Positions 16,841 through 25,711 of a DNA stretch of 64,000 bases are shown here, in pieces. Positions within the stretch are counted from its first letter, which is position 1. Every line of letters begins with the position of its first letter. The DNA lies in NCBI RefSeq assembly GCF_024622975.1, contig NZ_JANJZT010000006.1:89102-153101 (forward strand), in the 5' to 3' direction. The notes beneath the pieces are model-generated. The model saw nothing but the letters and a program-made list of their open reading frames with translations. It had not been told where the DNA came from and searched no databases. The position numbers and the translations under genes are program-made. The DNA is from Blautia caecimuris (GTDB lineage: Bacteria > Bacillota > Clostridia > Lachnospirales > Lachnospiraceae).

Positions 16841-18328
16841 ATGGGAAAAACAAAAATTTCTTCCAGGCTGAAGGACAATGAAGCATATATAAGAGAGCGC
16901 TGTAAAAACTGCGCGGATATTTTGATCCGCCCCATGCGTATTGGAACTATGGGAAAAACAGACTGTCTGATGGTATATATTGAGGTGGCAGTTTCCAATA
17001 TGATGCTGGATGATTCGGCTATTGGAAAAATGATTAACCATTTCTGGGAAAGCTCACCGGAACAGATTCAGGAGTTTATGAGAAACAACAGTCTGGGAAT
17101 CGCAGATGTAAAAAAATTTGAATACATGGAAGATGCCGTGGCGGCTATGCTTGCAGGAAACGCCATTTTTTTTATGGACGGTTATGACCGGGCAATGAAA
17201 ATTTCCAGTAAGGGCTATCCAAATATGGGAGTGTCGGGAGCAGAAACAGAAAAGGTTCTCCGGGGTTCCAGAGAAGGATTTTCCGATTCTGTAAAAACAA
17301 ACTCCGCCCTTGTGAGGAAACGGCTTCGGGATACAAGAATGAAAGTAGAGGAAATGAGCATCGGAGTCCGTTCCAATACTGTGCTCCAGCTTCTTTATAT
17401 TGAAGATCTGGTTCACCAGGAGCTTCTGCAGGCCATCAAAGACCGTCTGGAGGAATTTGAGATTGATGGGATCCTGGACAGCGGAATGCTGGAGCAGCTT
17501 ACCGAGGAAGCCTGGTATTCGCCCTTTCCTCAGTATCAGACAACAGAACGGCCGGACCGGGCGGCTCAGGAGCTTCTTAACGGAAAAGTCGTAGTGATCT
17601 GTGACAATACGCCTTATGCCCTGATTCTTCCAAGCTCCTTTAACGGATTTATGGAAAGCAGCGAGGACTGGTATCACCACTTTGAAATGGCGTCGTTTTT
17701 AAGGATTCTGCGCTATCTGGCGCTGATGACTGCGGTGCTTCTTCCCGGGCTTTATCTGGCAGTGATACGGTTTCACACTCAGATTCTTCCCACAAACCTT
17801 TTACTGTCTTTTGCAGAGGCCAGGGAGGGAGTGCCCTTTTCAAGTGTTGTGGAGCTTGTGTTTCTGGAACTGTCCTTTGAACTTATAAGGGAGGCAGGCG
17901 TCCGCGTTCCCGGTTCTCTGGGAAATGCCATTGGAATCGTAGGAGGTCTGATCATCGGACAGGCGGCTGTCAGCGCAAATCTGGTAAGTCCGATTGTTGT
18001 GATGATCGTAGCCCTTACGGCCCTAGGGGGAATGGTGATTCCAAATGAGGAGTTTGCCTCTGCTTTCCGGCTTCTGAAATATGTTTTTCTGTTTCTGGGA
18101 GGATATCTGGGGATCTTTGGCATTGTGCTGGGAATCTACCTGACGGCAGCTCATCTGTCAGGACTGTTAAGCTTTGGAATTCCCTATCTTCTGCCTTTTG
18201 TAAAAAAATCTCCCATAAAGGATGTTGGGGATGGGATTCTGAGGCTTCCCTTCCGTAAGCGCCGGATCCGCCCTCTTTATGCCAGACAGGAACAGAGTCT
18301 GAGGCTGAAAAGGAGGGAAAAATCATGA
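16841..18328 (+). CDS. Spore germination receptor A subunit (GerA family)
   Basis: The 495-residue protein matches GerAA-type subunits. It has a large N-terminal hydrophilic region (DCLMVYIEVAVSN; MEEMSIGVRSNTV-like) and a C-terminal membrane part (FHTQILPTNLLLSFAEAREGVPF in parts; LGNAIGIVGGLIIGQAAVSANLVSP). With B and C subunits it forms a germinant receptor in the inner spore membrane. ATG 16841 follows AGGAG at 16830-16834; a TTG at 16835 would overlap that site. It overlaps the next gene by 4 nt. Confidence 0.87.
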   Translation: MGKTKISSRLKDNEAYIRERCKNCADILIRPMRIGTMGKTDCLMVYIEVAVSNMMLDDSAIGKMINHFWESSPEQIQEFMRNNSLGIADVKKFEYMEDAVAAMLAGNAIFFMDGYDRAMKISSKGYPNMGVSGAETEKVLRGSREGFSDSVKTNSALVRKRLRDTRMKVEEMSIGVRSNTVLQLLYIEDLVHQELLQAIKDRLEEFEIDGILDSGMLEQLTEEAWYSPFPQYQTTERPDRAAQELLNGKVVVICDNTPYALILPSSFNGFMESSEDWYHHFEMASFLRILRYLALMTAVLLPGLYLAVIRFHTQILPTNLLLSFAEAREGVPFSSVVELVFLELSFELIREAGVRVPGSLGNAIGIVGGLIIGQAAVSANLVSPIVVMIVALTALGGMVIPNEEFASAFRLLKYVFLFLGGYLGIFGIVLGIYLTAAHLSGLLSFGIPYLLPFVKKSPIKDVGDGILRLPFRKRRIRPLYARQEQSLRLKRREKS

Positions 18329-19998
18329 AATTTGCAGAAAATAACAGAATTTCGCACCGACAGCTGTACCGGCAGATGGTTCTGGCGTTTCTGGCTCCTT
18401 TTCTTCTGTGTCTTCCCGGAGAAAACCGCGTCACAGGGATATCAGGGATTGTGGGAGTGGCGGCTGCTCTGGTGCTTCTGGTGATCTACAGCTTTTTTCT
18501 GAGAAGACTGACGCCCTGGTACACGGATCCGATTAAAACCTTTGGAGCCGCAGGCGGCAGGATCATAGGAGTGTTTTTTCTGAGCTATGTGGCGCTGACA
18601 GGCGCATATCTTCTGGATTTGATGGATGAGCTGGTTCCGGCTGTTCTGATCACCGGTATTCCGGGAATTGTGATTTCTTTTCTGGCGGCAGCGGTCTGCA
18701 GCTTTGGAACCCATAAAGGTATGCAGAGAAGAGGAAGAATGGCAGAGGTGTCAGGCGGACTTCTTCTGGGCGGAGTTTTACTGATGATGGTTCTCTGTCT
18801 GTGGCAGATCACGCCGGAATATTTTACAGAAATGACAGAAGCTTCTGTTCTGCAGGGAAAAGAGGTTTTAAAAAGCTGTTATGGAATCCTTGCAGCATTT
18901 TCCGGAATCGGGCTTCTGCCCTTTCTTTTGAAGGATGTAGAAAAAAGAGGAACTGCAGGAAAGCCTGTGGTCCTCGGAATTGTTACTCTGGGAGGGATCC
19001 TGATGGGAATGCTTGTACTGATCCCGTCAGTGCTTGGATGGCAGAGATTCAGAAATGAAGCATATCCGGTTCTTCCCCTTCTGGCAGGGGCAGATCTTCC
19101 GGGAAATGTACTGGCAAGATTTGATGTACTGTGGATGGGATTTCTTTTATACAGTCTTCTGTTTGCCCTGGGCAGTCTGTTCCATTACGGACACAGGATC
19201 CTCGACCGGACCCGTATGGGAAGCGGGAAACTGTGGCTGCCTGCAGTGATCTTCGGGCTGTCCCTGATAAAATTTCAGGGGACGGGAATCCGGCAAATCT
19301 TTGACTTTTATCTGAGCCGCATCTTTGTTCCCGGTCTGCTTCTGATCCAGGTGTTTATGGCGCTGAGAGGAAAACGCAGGCGACAGAAAAAAGTAGCGCT
19401 GGCAGCCGGCCTCTGCTTCGTGGTGTTTTTCAGCGGATGTGCAGCCATAGAGCCGGAAAAAAGAATGTATCCTCTTGCACTGGGAGTAAACAGTGAAGAA
19501 TCAGAGTTTTCTCTTATTTATGGAATGCCGGATCTTCCTCAGGCTACCGGGCAGGAGAAACAGGAGGAGTCAGGAAGTGAGGCTGTGCTTTCTATAACAG
19601 GAAGTGATTTTTATGAAATAGAAAGGATCTATGACCGCTCTCAGGAAAAATATCTGGATATGAGCCATCTGCAGGTGATCATTATGGGAGACAGACTTCT
19701 GGAAGGGGAAGGCTGGAAAATATTTATGGAATATCTTAAGGAAGAGCCCTTTGTTGGTGAAAATGTTTATATTTTCCGGACAGAAGACCCGGAAGCAGTG
19801 CTATCACGGGAAAGCGGAGGAACCTCTGCGGGAGAATATCTTACCGGGCTTCTGGAAAACCGTCTGCCGTCCCAGCAGAAAGACGGGGTGACATTAAGGC
19901 AGGCTTATCATCAGTGGTATGAGAGCGGCGCTCTTGTGGAAATTCCACGTATCATTATGGAAAACGGAGAATTGCAGGTATATCTGGAAAAGAGCTGA
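18325..19998 (+). CDS. Fused germination receptor GerB permease and GerC lipoprotein-like protein
   Basis: The 557-residue protein is two usual subunits in one frame. Residues 1 to about 350 form a ten-helix endospore permease of the GerB (amino acid permease-like) family. At about 356-372 a second signal-like stretch ends in a lipobox, VFFSGC (Cys372), and residues 372-557 resemble the N-terminal half of GerC. Ordinary GerC is a separate lipoprotein of roughly 370 residues, so the C part is also shortened. No stop, start or frame break separates the halves. Whether Cys372 is processed, which would release a free GerC-like lipoprotein, cannot be told. Confidence 0.8.
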   Translation: MKFAENNRISHRQLYRQMVLAFLAPFLLCLPGENRVTGISGIVGVAAALVLLVIYSFFLRRLTPWYTDPIKTFGAAGGRIIGVFFLSYVALTGAYLLDLMDELVPAVLITGIPGIVISFLAAAVCSFGTHKGMQRRGRMAEVSGGLLLGGVLLMMVLCLWQITPEYFTEMTEASVLQGKEVLKSCYGILAAFSGIGLLPFLLKDVEKRGTAGKPVVLGIVTLGGILMGMLVLIPSVLGWQRFRNEAYPVLPLLAGADLPGNVLARFDVLWMGFLLYSLLFALGSLFHYGHRILDRTRMGSGKLWLPAVIFGLSLIKFQGTGIRQIFDFYLSRIFVPGLLLIQVFMALRGKRRRQKKVALAAGLCFVVFFSGCAAIEPEKRMYPLALGVNSEESEFSLIYGMPDLPQATGQEKQEESGSEAVLSITGSDFYEIERIYDRSQEKYLDMSHLQVIIMGDRLLEGEGWKIFMEYLKEEPFVGENVYIFRTEDPEAVLSRESGGTSAGEYLTGLLENRLPSQQKDGVTLRQAYHQWYESGALVEIPRIIMENGELQVYLEKS

Positions 19999-20128
19999 GA
20001 ACCTTTAAAAACAGGTATCTTACCGGAATAGAAAGCCGTAAATTGTCTATACTCTGAATAGTGAATTCTGGTCAGAGGTTCACAGATGATAATGCTGTGG
20101 ACAGGAACAATTTTGGAGGTACAGACTA

Positions 20129-20344
20129 ATGGAATGGTTAAGAGACAGAAAAAACCGTCTGACGGTTTCAATACTTGCTGCAATGGCTGCTGCGATTCTG
20201 GTGGCAGGAGGATTCAGGCTGCCACAGTATCCGGCTGCATCTGCATGGTGGGGAACCATGTATCCGGAATTTTGCTTTTCGGAGGGAAGCGGAGACAGCC
20301 CCCGAAAGATTTCCTTCTGGCTTGCGGAAGTGCTGGAATGGTGA
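20129..20344 (+). CDS. Small single-span membrane protein in the germination locus
   Basis: The 71-residue protein has a charged start and one membrane segment (about residues 13-28), then a tryptophan- and proline-containing tail. I do not recognise a family. GGAGG at 20115-20119 supports ATG 20129. It follows the fused GerB-GerC gene in the same direction and may be a small accessory subunit or anchor of that receptor. Confidence 0.55.
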   Translation: MEWLRDRKNRLTVSILAAMAAAILVAGGFRLPQYPAASAWWGTMYPEFCFSEGSGDSPRKISFWLAEVLEW

Positions 20345-20362
20345 TATGATATAAAAACCAGA

Positions 20363-20385
20363 GACTGCGGAAAAGCTCCGCAGTC
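20363..20385. other. Perfect 9-bp hairpin upstream of murI
   Basis: GACTGCGGA (20363-20371) pairs with TCCGCAGTC (20377-20385) around a 5-nt loop. No T-run follows on the plus strand, so it may be a weak terminator or a leader structure of murI. Confidence 0.5.
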
Positions 20386-20415
20386 CTACCAGTGCAGAAA
20401 CGGAGACTTATATTT

Positions 20416-21237
20416 ATGAAGCCAGACAGAGACGCGCCCATAGGTGTATTTGATTCCGGAGTGGGCGGGCTGACAGTGGCCCGTGAGATCATGCGGAATC
20501 TGCCGTCAGAAAAAATCGTATATTTTGGAGATACAGCCAGAGTACCCTATGGAGGAAAGTCCAGAGAGAATATTATCCGGTATTCCAGACAGATCATTCA
20601 TTTTCTTATGGAGCAGCAGGTCAAGGCAATTGTGATCGCCTGCAATACGGCAAGCGCTTTTGCCCTGGAGGCAGTGAGGGATGAATTTGATGTTCCGATC
20701 CTGGGCGTTATAGAGCCCGGAGCCAGAGTGGCTGCAGCGGAGACAAAGAACAAAAGAGTAGGTGTGATCGGTACAGTAGGAACTGTTGACAGCGGCATTC
20801 ATGCATCTTATCTGAAAAAGCTGGATCCGGAGATCACGGTGATCGGCAAAGCCTGTCCTCTGTTTGTTCCTCTGGTGGAAGAAGGATGGCTTCACGATCC
20901 GGTCACTGCAGAGGTCACGGCCAGATACCTTCAGGAATTTAAAGATAAAGATGTGGATACACTGATCCTGGGCTGTACCCATTATCCGCTTATCCGGTCT
21001 GTGATCCGGGAATTTATGGGGGAGGAAGTACGGCTGGTCAATCCGGCTTACGAGACAGCCCTGGAGCTTCGTTCTCTTCTTGAAAAAAAAGAGCTCCTTA
21101 ATACAGGAGGGAAAACAGAAGAATTTCCATATCGTTTTTATGTCAGTGACCTTGCGGAGAAGTTCCGGGCATTTGCAGGCTCGATTCTTCCCTATGATGT
21201 GGAAATGACAAAAAAGATCGACATTGAAAAATATTAG
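20416..21237 (+). CDS. murI: Glutamate racemase
   Basis: The 273-residue enzyme makes D-glutamate for peptidoglycan. It has DSGVGGLTV at residues 13-21, the first catalytic cysteine in IACNTAS (Cys76) and the second in LGCTHYPLI (Cys187, His189). ATG 20416 with GGAG at 20402-20405 is preferred over a GTG at 20392. The DUF1934 gene follows 9 nt later, so they likely form one transcript. Confidence 0.94.
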   Translation: MKPDRDAPIGVFDSGVGGLTVAREIMRNLPSEKIVYFGDTARVPYGGKSRENIIRYSRQIIHFLMEQQVKAIVIACNTASAFALEAVRDEFDVPILGVIEPGARVAAAETKNKRVGVIGTVGTVDSGIHASYLKKLDPEITVIGKACPLFVPLVEEGWLHDPVTAEVTARYLQEFKDKDVDTLILGCTHYPLIRSVIREFMGEEVRLVNPAYETALELRSLLEKKELLNTGGKTEEFPYRFYVSDLAEKFRAFAGSILPYDVEMTKKIDIEKY

Positions 21238-21246
21238 GAGGCATTT

Positions 21247-21693
21247 ATGGATAAAAATGTACTCATACATGTGCGGGGACTTCAGATGATGGAAGTGGGA
21301 GAGGAACAGGAGCCCATAGAGCTTGTTGTACCCGGCCAGTATTATTTTCGCAACGGAAGCCATTATCTCAGATATGAGGAAATTCTGGATGAAGGCTCAG
21401 AACCTACGATAAATTACATAAAAATGTCACCTCAGAGCATGGAGGTCAGGAAACAGGGCCTGGTCAATGTACATATGGTATTTGAGCGGGGAAAAAAGAA
21501 TATGACCTTTTATACCACTCCGTTCGGAACACTTCAGATGGGGATTGTTGCCACCGGAATGGAGCTGAATGAAAGTGACAATAACATTAATATGAAGGTT
21601 GATTATGCCCTTGACATGAATGAAGAGCATGTGGCGGACTGTTACCTTTCTGTGCAGGCTCAGCCTGCCGATTCAAAGGATTTTGTACTGTAA
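21247..21693 (+). CDS. DUF1934 (YwiB-like) beta-barrel protein
   Basis: The 148-residue protein matches the DUF1934 family, a small calycin-like beta barrel (TPFGTLQMGIVATGMEL; INMKVDYALDMN). Function is unknown. The short spacing behind murI points to co-transcription, ending at the terminator at 21701-21738. Confidence 0.8.
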   Translation: MDKNVLIHVRGLQMMEVGEEQEPIELVVPGQYYFRNGSHYLRYEEILDEGSEPTINYIKMSPQSMEVRKQGLVNVHMVFERGKKNMTFYTTPFGTLQMGIVATGMELNESDNNINMKVDYALDMNEEHVADCYLSVQAQPADSKDFVL

Positions 21694-21700
21694 ATAAAAT

Positions 21701-21738
21701 ACAAGGCAGCTGTAGGAAATTTCTTACAGCTGCCTTGT
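21701..21738. terminator. Strong bidirectional terminator
   Basis: ACAAGGCAGCTGTA (21701-21714) pairs perfectly with TACAGCTGCCTTGT (21725-21738); TTTTT follows on the plus strand. It separates two convergent genes. Confidence 0.9.
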
Positions 21739-21743
21739 GCTTT

Positions 21744-22193
21744 TTAATTTTTTTTGCTGAACATTCTTTTAAAGAAGCCTTTTTTCTTGGCCGGCGGAGT
21801 ATCCAGATGACCGCGGATACCGCGTACACCTACAATGTACAGACCGCTGATATCAGCTTTTACTTCTTTTTTTACAGGAATCTGTTCGTAAATTTTTTCA
21901 TCTGCTATCAGAATAGAGATCTTCGGACCGATCTTGGCCTTGACGATAGGCAGTTTGGTACGACGCATCATCTTCGGTGTCTGATCGATCACCATCTGCG
22001 GGAGACCAGATTCTTTTATGCGAAGTCGTTTTTTGTCAATTACCAACATGGAAACAGTCTGTTTTGCAGCTTCAATCTGTGCCTGCTGTTCTTCCTGTTT
22101 TTTCTGAGCCTTTTTTCCAAAAAAATAAAGGGCAATCAGTACGCCAACGAGAACAACAAGGATGACAAGCAGGACGATGGTAAGTGTATTCAT
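21744..22193 (-). CDS. Membrane-anchored protein of unknown function
   Basis: The 149-residue protein has one N-terminal membrane helix (about residues 3-25), then a charged, coiled-coil-like stretch rich in Lys and Gln. A small soluble domain (MLVIDKKRLRIKESGLPQ; KISILIADEKIYEQIPVKKEVKADISGLYI) and a Lys/Phe-rich tail follow. I do not recognise a named function. ATG 22193 has a GGAGGG site upstream; an ATG 15 nt further out does not. A single-gene unit. Confidence 0.7.
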   Translation of the reverse strand: MNTLTIVLLVILVVLVGVLIALYFFGKKAQKKQEEQQAQIEAAKQTVSMLVIDKKRLRIKESGLPQMVIDQTPKMMRRTKLPIVKAKIGPKISILIADEKIYEQIPVKKEVKADISGLYIVGVRGIRGHLDTPPAKKKGFFKRMFSKKN

Positions 22194-22208
22194 AGATACC
22201 CTCCTCAA

Positions 22209-22691
22209 TATGTATATTTTTCCCTCTTATAATCAGATACAGGCGGACATACATGTCCTTCAGAGAGAATTCCTGTCATGCGAAGTATATTTTATCATTA
22301 ATCCGGTTAAAAGGCAAACAGTTTCGGGCAAAATTACAGTAAAATCCCGAATGGAGATCCAGGAGAAACTGTTTAGATAAAAATTATAAGAAATTAGTTT
22401 ATATTAGGGGAAAACAGTGGAAATTATACGGATAAAAAGTTATAATAAGCAAAGTGACATAATTTGACGATTTTTGGCAGCTGTTCACAGGTAATATTTC
22501 ACAAGATGTATTGATAAAAAACCGAAAAATAAAGGAAAAATACCCTCATCGAATGTAAATTGCAGGATACTTTGACCAGGCTTCCGGGAAAGGAGTGAAC
22601 AGTAAAATTTCCTGACTGTTGTGATACCGGAATAAAGGATTTTACATTGGGTATATTAAAAATTACAGAAAAATAATGGACAGGAGTTACT
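22209..22691. other. Gene-free divergent region with a large inverted repeat
   Basis: About 480 nt between divergent genes without a supported coding region. AAACAGTTTC (22316-22325) and GAAACTGTTT (22365-22374) form a perfect 10-bp inverted repeat whose interior also has CGGG (22325-22328) facing CCCG (22346-22349). The remainder is A+T-rich and must hold the promoters of both flanking genes. Confidence 0.5.
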
Positions 22692-24209
22692 ATGGAAGAG
22701 CGAGGCAGGGGAAAGAGAAATATGCACAGTGAGAAAAATAAGGACGAGAGGAACAGGCAGCTGGAGGCCATGACCGAAGAGGAACGTGACGACTATTTCC
22801 GTGAGCTGCGAAGGGAGAGAAGGCTGCGCAGGCAGAAAAGGGAGCGCTGGAAGAAGCTGGCGGTTCTGGGCGCCACAGCAGTGATTTCCTTTGTTGTAGT
22901 AGTTGGCGCAGTCAGCGGGATCACACGTTTTGTCATTACAAAAAGCAGCGGTTCCGGCACAGCGTCCAATAAAGATGAAAACAAAAAAGGCGGGGGAGAA
23001 GCAACGGCAGAGGCTTCTGCGCAGACAGACCTTCTGGCAGAGGCGAATCTGAAAGCGGCCCAGTATGATTATGGCGGGGCTGTACAGCTTCTCAAAAGCG
23101 ACAGCAGTTATGACAAGAATGCGGATTTTCAGGCTGCAGTAAAAAAATACGAGGAGACAAAGGCCACCTGCGTTTCCTGGCCTCTGGAAGAGGTAACTCA
23201 TGTTTTTTATCATACGCTGATCAAGGATCCGGCGAAATCATTTGACGGTGATTATAAAGAAGGGGACTACAATCAGGTTATGACGACTATAGATGAGTTT
23301 AATAAGATCACTCAGACTATGTATGACAAGGGCTATGTTATGGTCAGCATCAAAGATATGGCTATTGCTGACGAAAACGGAAATATAACTCCGGGAGAAA
23401 TCCTTCTTCCGCCGGGAAAAATTCCGTTTGTCCTGTCTCAAGATGATGTGTGCTATTACCATTACATGGACGGAGACGGCTACGCCACAAAGCTTGTTGT
23501 GGATGCTGAGGGCAAGGTTCGCAATGAATATGTGGAGGATGACGGAACAGTTTCAGTAGGTGACTATGACATGGTGCCACTGATCGACCGGTTTGTGGAG
23601 CAGCATCCTGATTTTTCCTACAAAGGAGCAAAGGGAATCATAGCTCTCACAGGCTATAACGGAATCCTTGGCTACAGAACAGATATCAGCTATGAGACGC
23701 GGCCGGATGATCTGGACGCCAATAAGGTGGAGTGGCTGGATGCCCATCCGGAGTTCAGCCTGGAAAAAGAGCGGGAAGAGGCAAAGAAGGTGGCAGACGC
23801 CATGAAGGCCAATGGATGGCTGTTTGCAAGCCATACCTGGGGTCACCAGAACGTAGGACAGATTGACCTGGCTCATCTGCAGACGGATACCGAGAAATTT
23901 AAAGAAAATGTAGATCCGCTGATTGGCGGAACAGATATTATTATTTTTGCTTTTGGAACAGATCTGACTGTTCAGGAAGATTATTCGGGAGACAAGTTTG
24001 AATATCTGAAAAGCGCAGGCTATAATTATTTCTGTAATGTGGACTCTAGTAAATATTTTGTACAGATCAGGGACCGCTATCTCCGTCAGGGAAGAAGAAA
24101 TCTGGACGGATACAGAATGTACTATAATCCGGAGCTTCTGGAGGATCTTTTTGACGCAAAGGCAGTATTTGATCCCAGCAGACCGACTCCGGTACCGCCT
24201 ATGGGATAA
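22692..24209 (+). CDS. Membrane-anchored polysaccharide deacetylase, non-standard motifs (paralogue 1)
   Basis: The 505-residue protein has a highly charged cytoplasmic start, one membrane span (about 55-82) and a TPR-like helix pair (about 113-150). The deacetylase-type domain has the metal motif altered to SQDD (Asp251-Asp252) rather than TFDD and a conserved SHTWGH (His381, His385). It would act outside the cell on peptidoglycan or a surface glycan; activity is not certain given the altered motifs. The next gene is a close paralogue, so the pair arose by duplication. A GGAG site precedes ATG 22692. Confidence 0.75.
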   Translation: MEERGRGKRNMHSEKNKDERNRQLEAMTEEERDDYFRELRRERRLRRQKRERWKKLAVLGATAVISFVVVVGAVSGITRFVITKSSGSGTASNKDENKKGGGEATAEASAQTDLLAEANLKAAQYDYGGAVQLLKSDSSYDKNADFQAAVKKYEETKATCVSWPLEEVTHVFYHTLIKDPAKSFDGDYKEGDYNQVMTTIDEFNKITQTMYDKGYVMVSIKDMAIADENGNITPGEILLPPGKIPFVLSQDDVCYYHYMDGDGYATKLVVDAEGKVRNEYVEDDGTVSVGDYDMVPLIDRFVEQHPDFSYKGAKGIIALTGYNGILGYRTDISYETRPDDLDANKVEWLDAHPEFSLEKEREEAKKVADAMKANGWLFASHTWGHQNVGQIDLAHLQTDTEKFKENVDPLIGGTDIIIFAFGTDLTVQEDYSGDKFEYLKSAGYNYFCNVDSSKYFVQIRDRYLRQGRRNLDGYRMYYNPELLEDLFDAKAVFDPSRPTPVPPMG

Positions 24210-24224
24210 AGATAAAAATATATC

Positions 24225-24252
24225 ATCCGCCGGATGAGTGTGTCCGGCGGAT
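24225..24252 (+). terminator. Hairpin between the paralogous deacetylase genes
   Basis: ATCCGCCGGA (24225-24234) pairs perfectly with TCCGGCGGAT (24243-24252), followed by TTATAT. It would lower read-through into the second copy. Confidence 0.7.
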
Positions 24253-24310
24253 TTATATACCGGTCAGAGGGGGCCGGAAGGGGAAACAGAAGAAAGGGGA
24301 AAATCCAGAA

Positions 24311-25672
24311 ATGAAAAAAGCAGTTCTGGCACTGACGATTGCGGCAGCAGTTGCGGCAGGCAGCGGAAGTATGCCGGTTTGGAACGGGAACACGCAGGAA
24401 ATCACATCAAAGACATATATGCCGGTGTCTGCATCAAAGGATAAAAAGAAAACAGAAGAGAAGAAAACAAAAAATAAAAACAGTTCACAGTCTGTTCTGG
24501 AGCAGGCAAAGATCATGTATGCCCAGTACAATTATGACGAGGCCATCAAGCTTCTGAAAAGCCAGAAGGACTTTGAAAAAAACAAAGACTATATGGACAT
24601 AGCCGCAAAATGCCAGGTGGCAAGGGCTGCTCTGGTGGAATATCCCATTGAAAAGATCACCCATGTGTTTTTTCACACTCTTGTGAAAGATACTTCCAAA
24701 GCTTTTGACGGAGATTCTGATTCAGGCGGTTATAATCAGGTTATGACAACCATAGACGAGTTCAACAAGATCATTCAGATCATGTATGACAAGGGCTATG
24801 TAATGGTAAGTCCTCACGATATGGCTACAGTGAATGAGGACGGCTCCATGAGCCGCGGAAAGATCATGCTTCCCAAGGGGAAGATTCCGTTTGTACTGTC
24901 TCAGGATGACGTGAGCTATTATCATTATATGGATGGGGACGGATATGCTTCCCGCCTTGTTCTGGATGAGAACGGGGAAGTAAAAAACGAGTATATTGAG
25001 GATGACGGTACAGTATCGGTAGGCAATTATGATATGGTGCCTCTGATCGATGAATTTGTGAAGCAGCATCCTGATTTTTCCTATCACGGACGAAAAGGCA
25101 TTCTGGCAATGACAGGATACAACGGCGTTCTGGGATATCGGACAGATATCGCTTATAAGACAAAGGAGAATCTTCAGGATAATCAGAGAGAATTTCTGGA
25201 AAAAAATCCTGATTTTGATTATGAGGCAGACGTGGCAGCAGCCAAAAAGGTTGCCGATGCCATGAAAGCCAACGGATGGGAGTTTGCAAGCCATACCTGG
25301 GGACACAAGAACGCAACGGATTCCTCTGCTGAGGAACTGAAGGCAGACAATGAGAAATGGGAGGCTTATGTGGCTCCGATTCTTGGAAAAACAGATACGA
25401 TCATCTTTGCATTCGGGGCTGATATCGGCGGCTGGGAGGGATACTCTTCTGACAATCCGAAATTCCAGTATTATAAGAGCAGAGGCTATCATTATTACTG
25501 CAATGTAGACTCCAGCCAGTACTTTGTACAGCTTTCCGACCAGTATCTTCGCCAGGGAAGAAGAAATCTGGACGGATACCGGATGTATTATAACCCGGAA
25601 ATGCTCAGCGATCTGTTTGACGTATCGGAAGTATGGGATTCTTCCAGACCTACTCCGGTACCTGAAATGTGA
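24311..25672 (+). CDS. Secreted polysaccharide deacetylase-like protein (paralogue 2)
   Basis: The 453-residue protein starts with a cleavable-looking signal (residues 1 to about 20). It then repeats the architecture of the preceding gene: a TPR-like pair (about 62-95), SQDD (Asp199-Asp200), SHTWGH (His328, His332) and the same RQGRRNLDGYRMYYNPE region near the end. The first copy is anchored by a membrane helix and this one seems exported, so the paralogues probably sit in different places. Substrate unknown. Confidence 0.75.
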   Translation: MKKAVLALTIAAAVAAGSGSMPVWNGNTQEITSKTYMPVSASKDKKKTEEKKTKNKNSSQSVLEQAKIMYAQYNYDEAIKLLKSQKDFEKNKDYMDIAAKCQVARAALVEYPIEKITHVFFHTLVKDTSKAFDGDSDSGGYNQVMTTIDEFNKIIQIMYDKGYVMVSPHDMATVNEDGSMSRGKIMLPKGKIPFVLSQDDVSYYHYMDGDGYASRLVLDENGEVKNEYIEDDGTVSVGNYDMVPLIDEFVKQHPDFSYHGRKGILAMTGYNGVLGYRTDIAYKTKENLQDNQREFLEKNPDFDYEADVAAAKKVADAMKANGWEFASHTWGHKNATDSSAEELKADNEKWEAYVAPILGKTDTIIFAFGADIGGWEGYSSDNPKFQYYKSRGYHYYCNVDSSQYFVQLSDQYLRQGRRNLDGYRMYYNPEMLSDLFDVSEVWDSSRPTPVPEM

Positions 25673-25711
25673 CAGAATAAATGAATATAAGGCATCAGAA
25701 AGGAGCAACTT

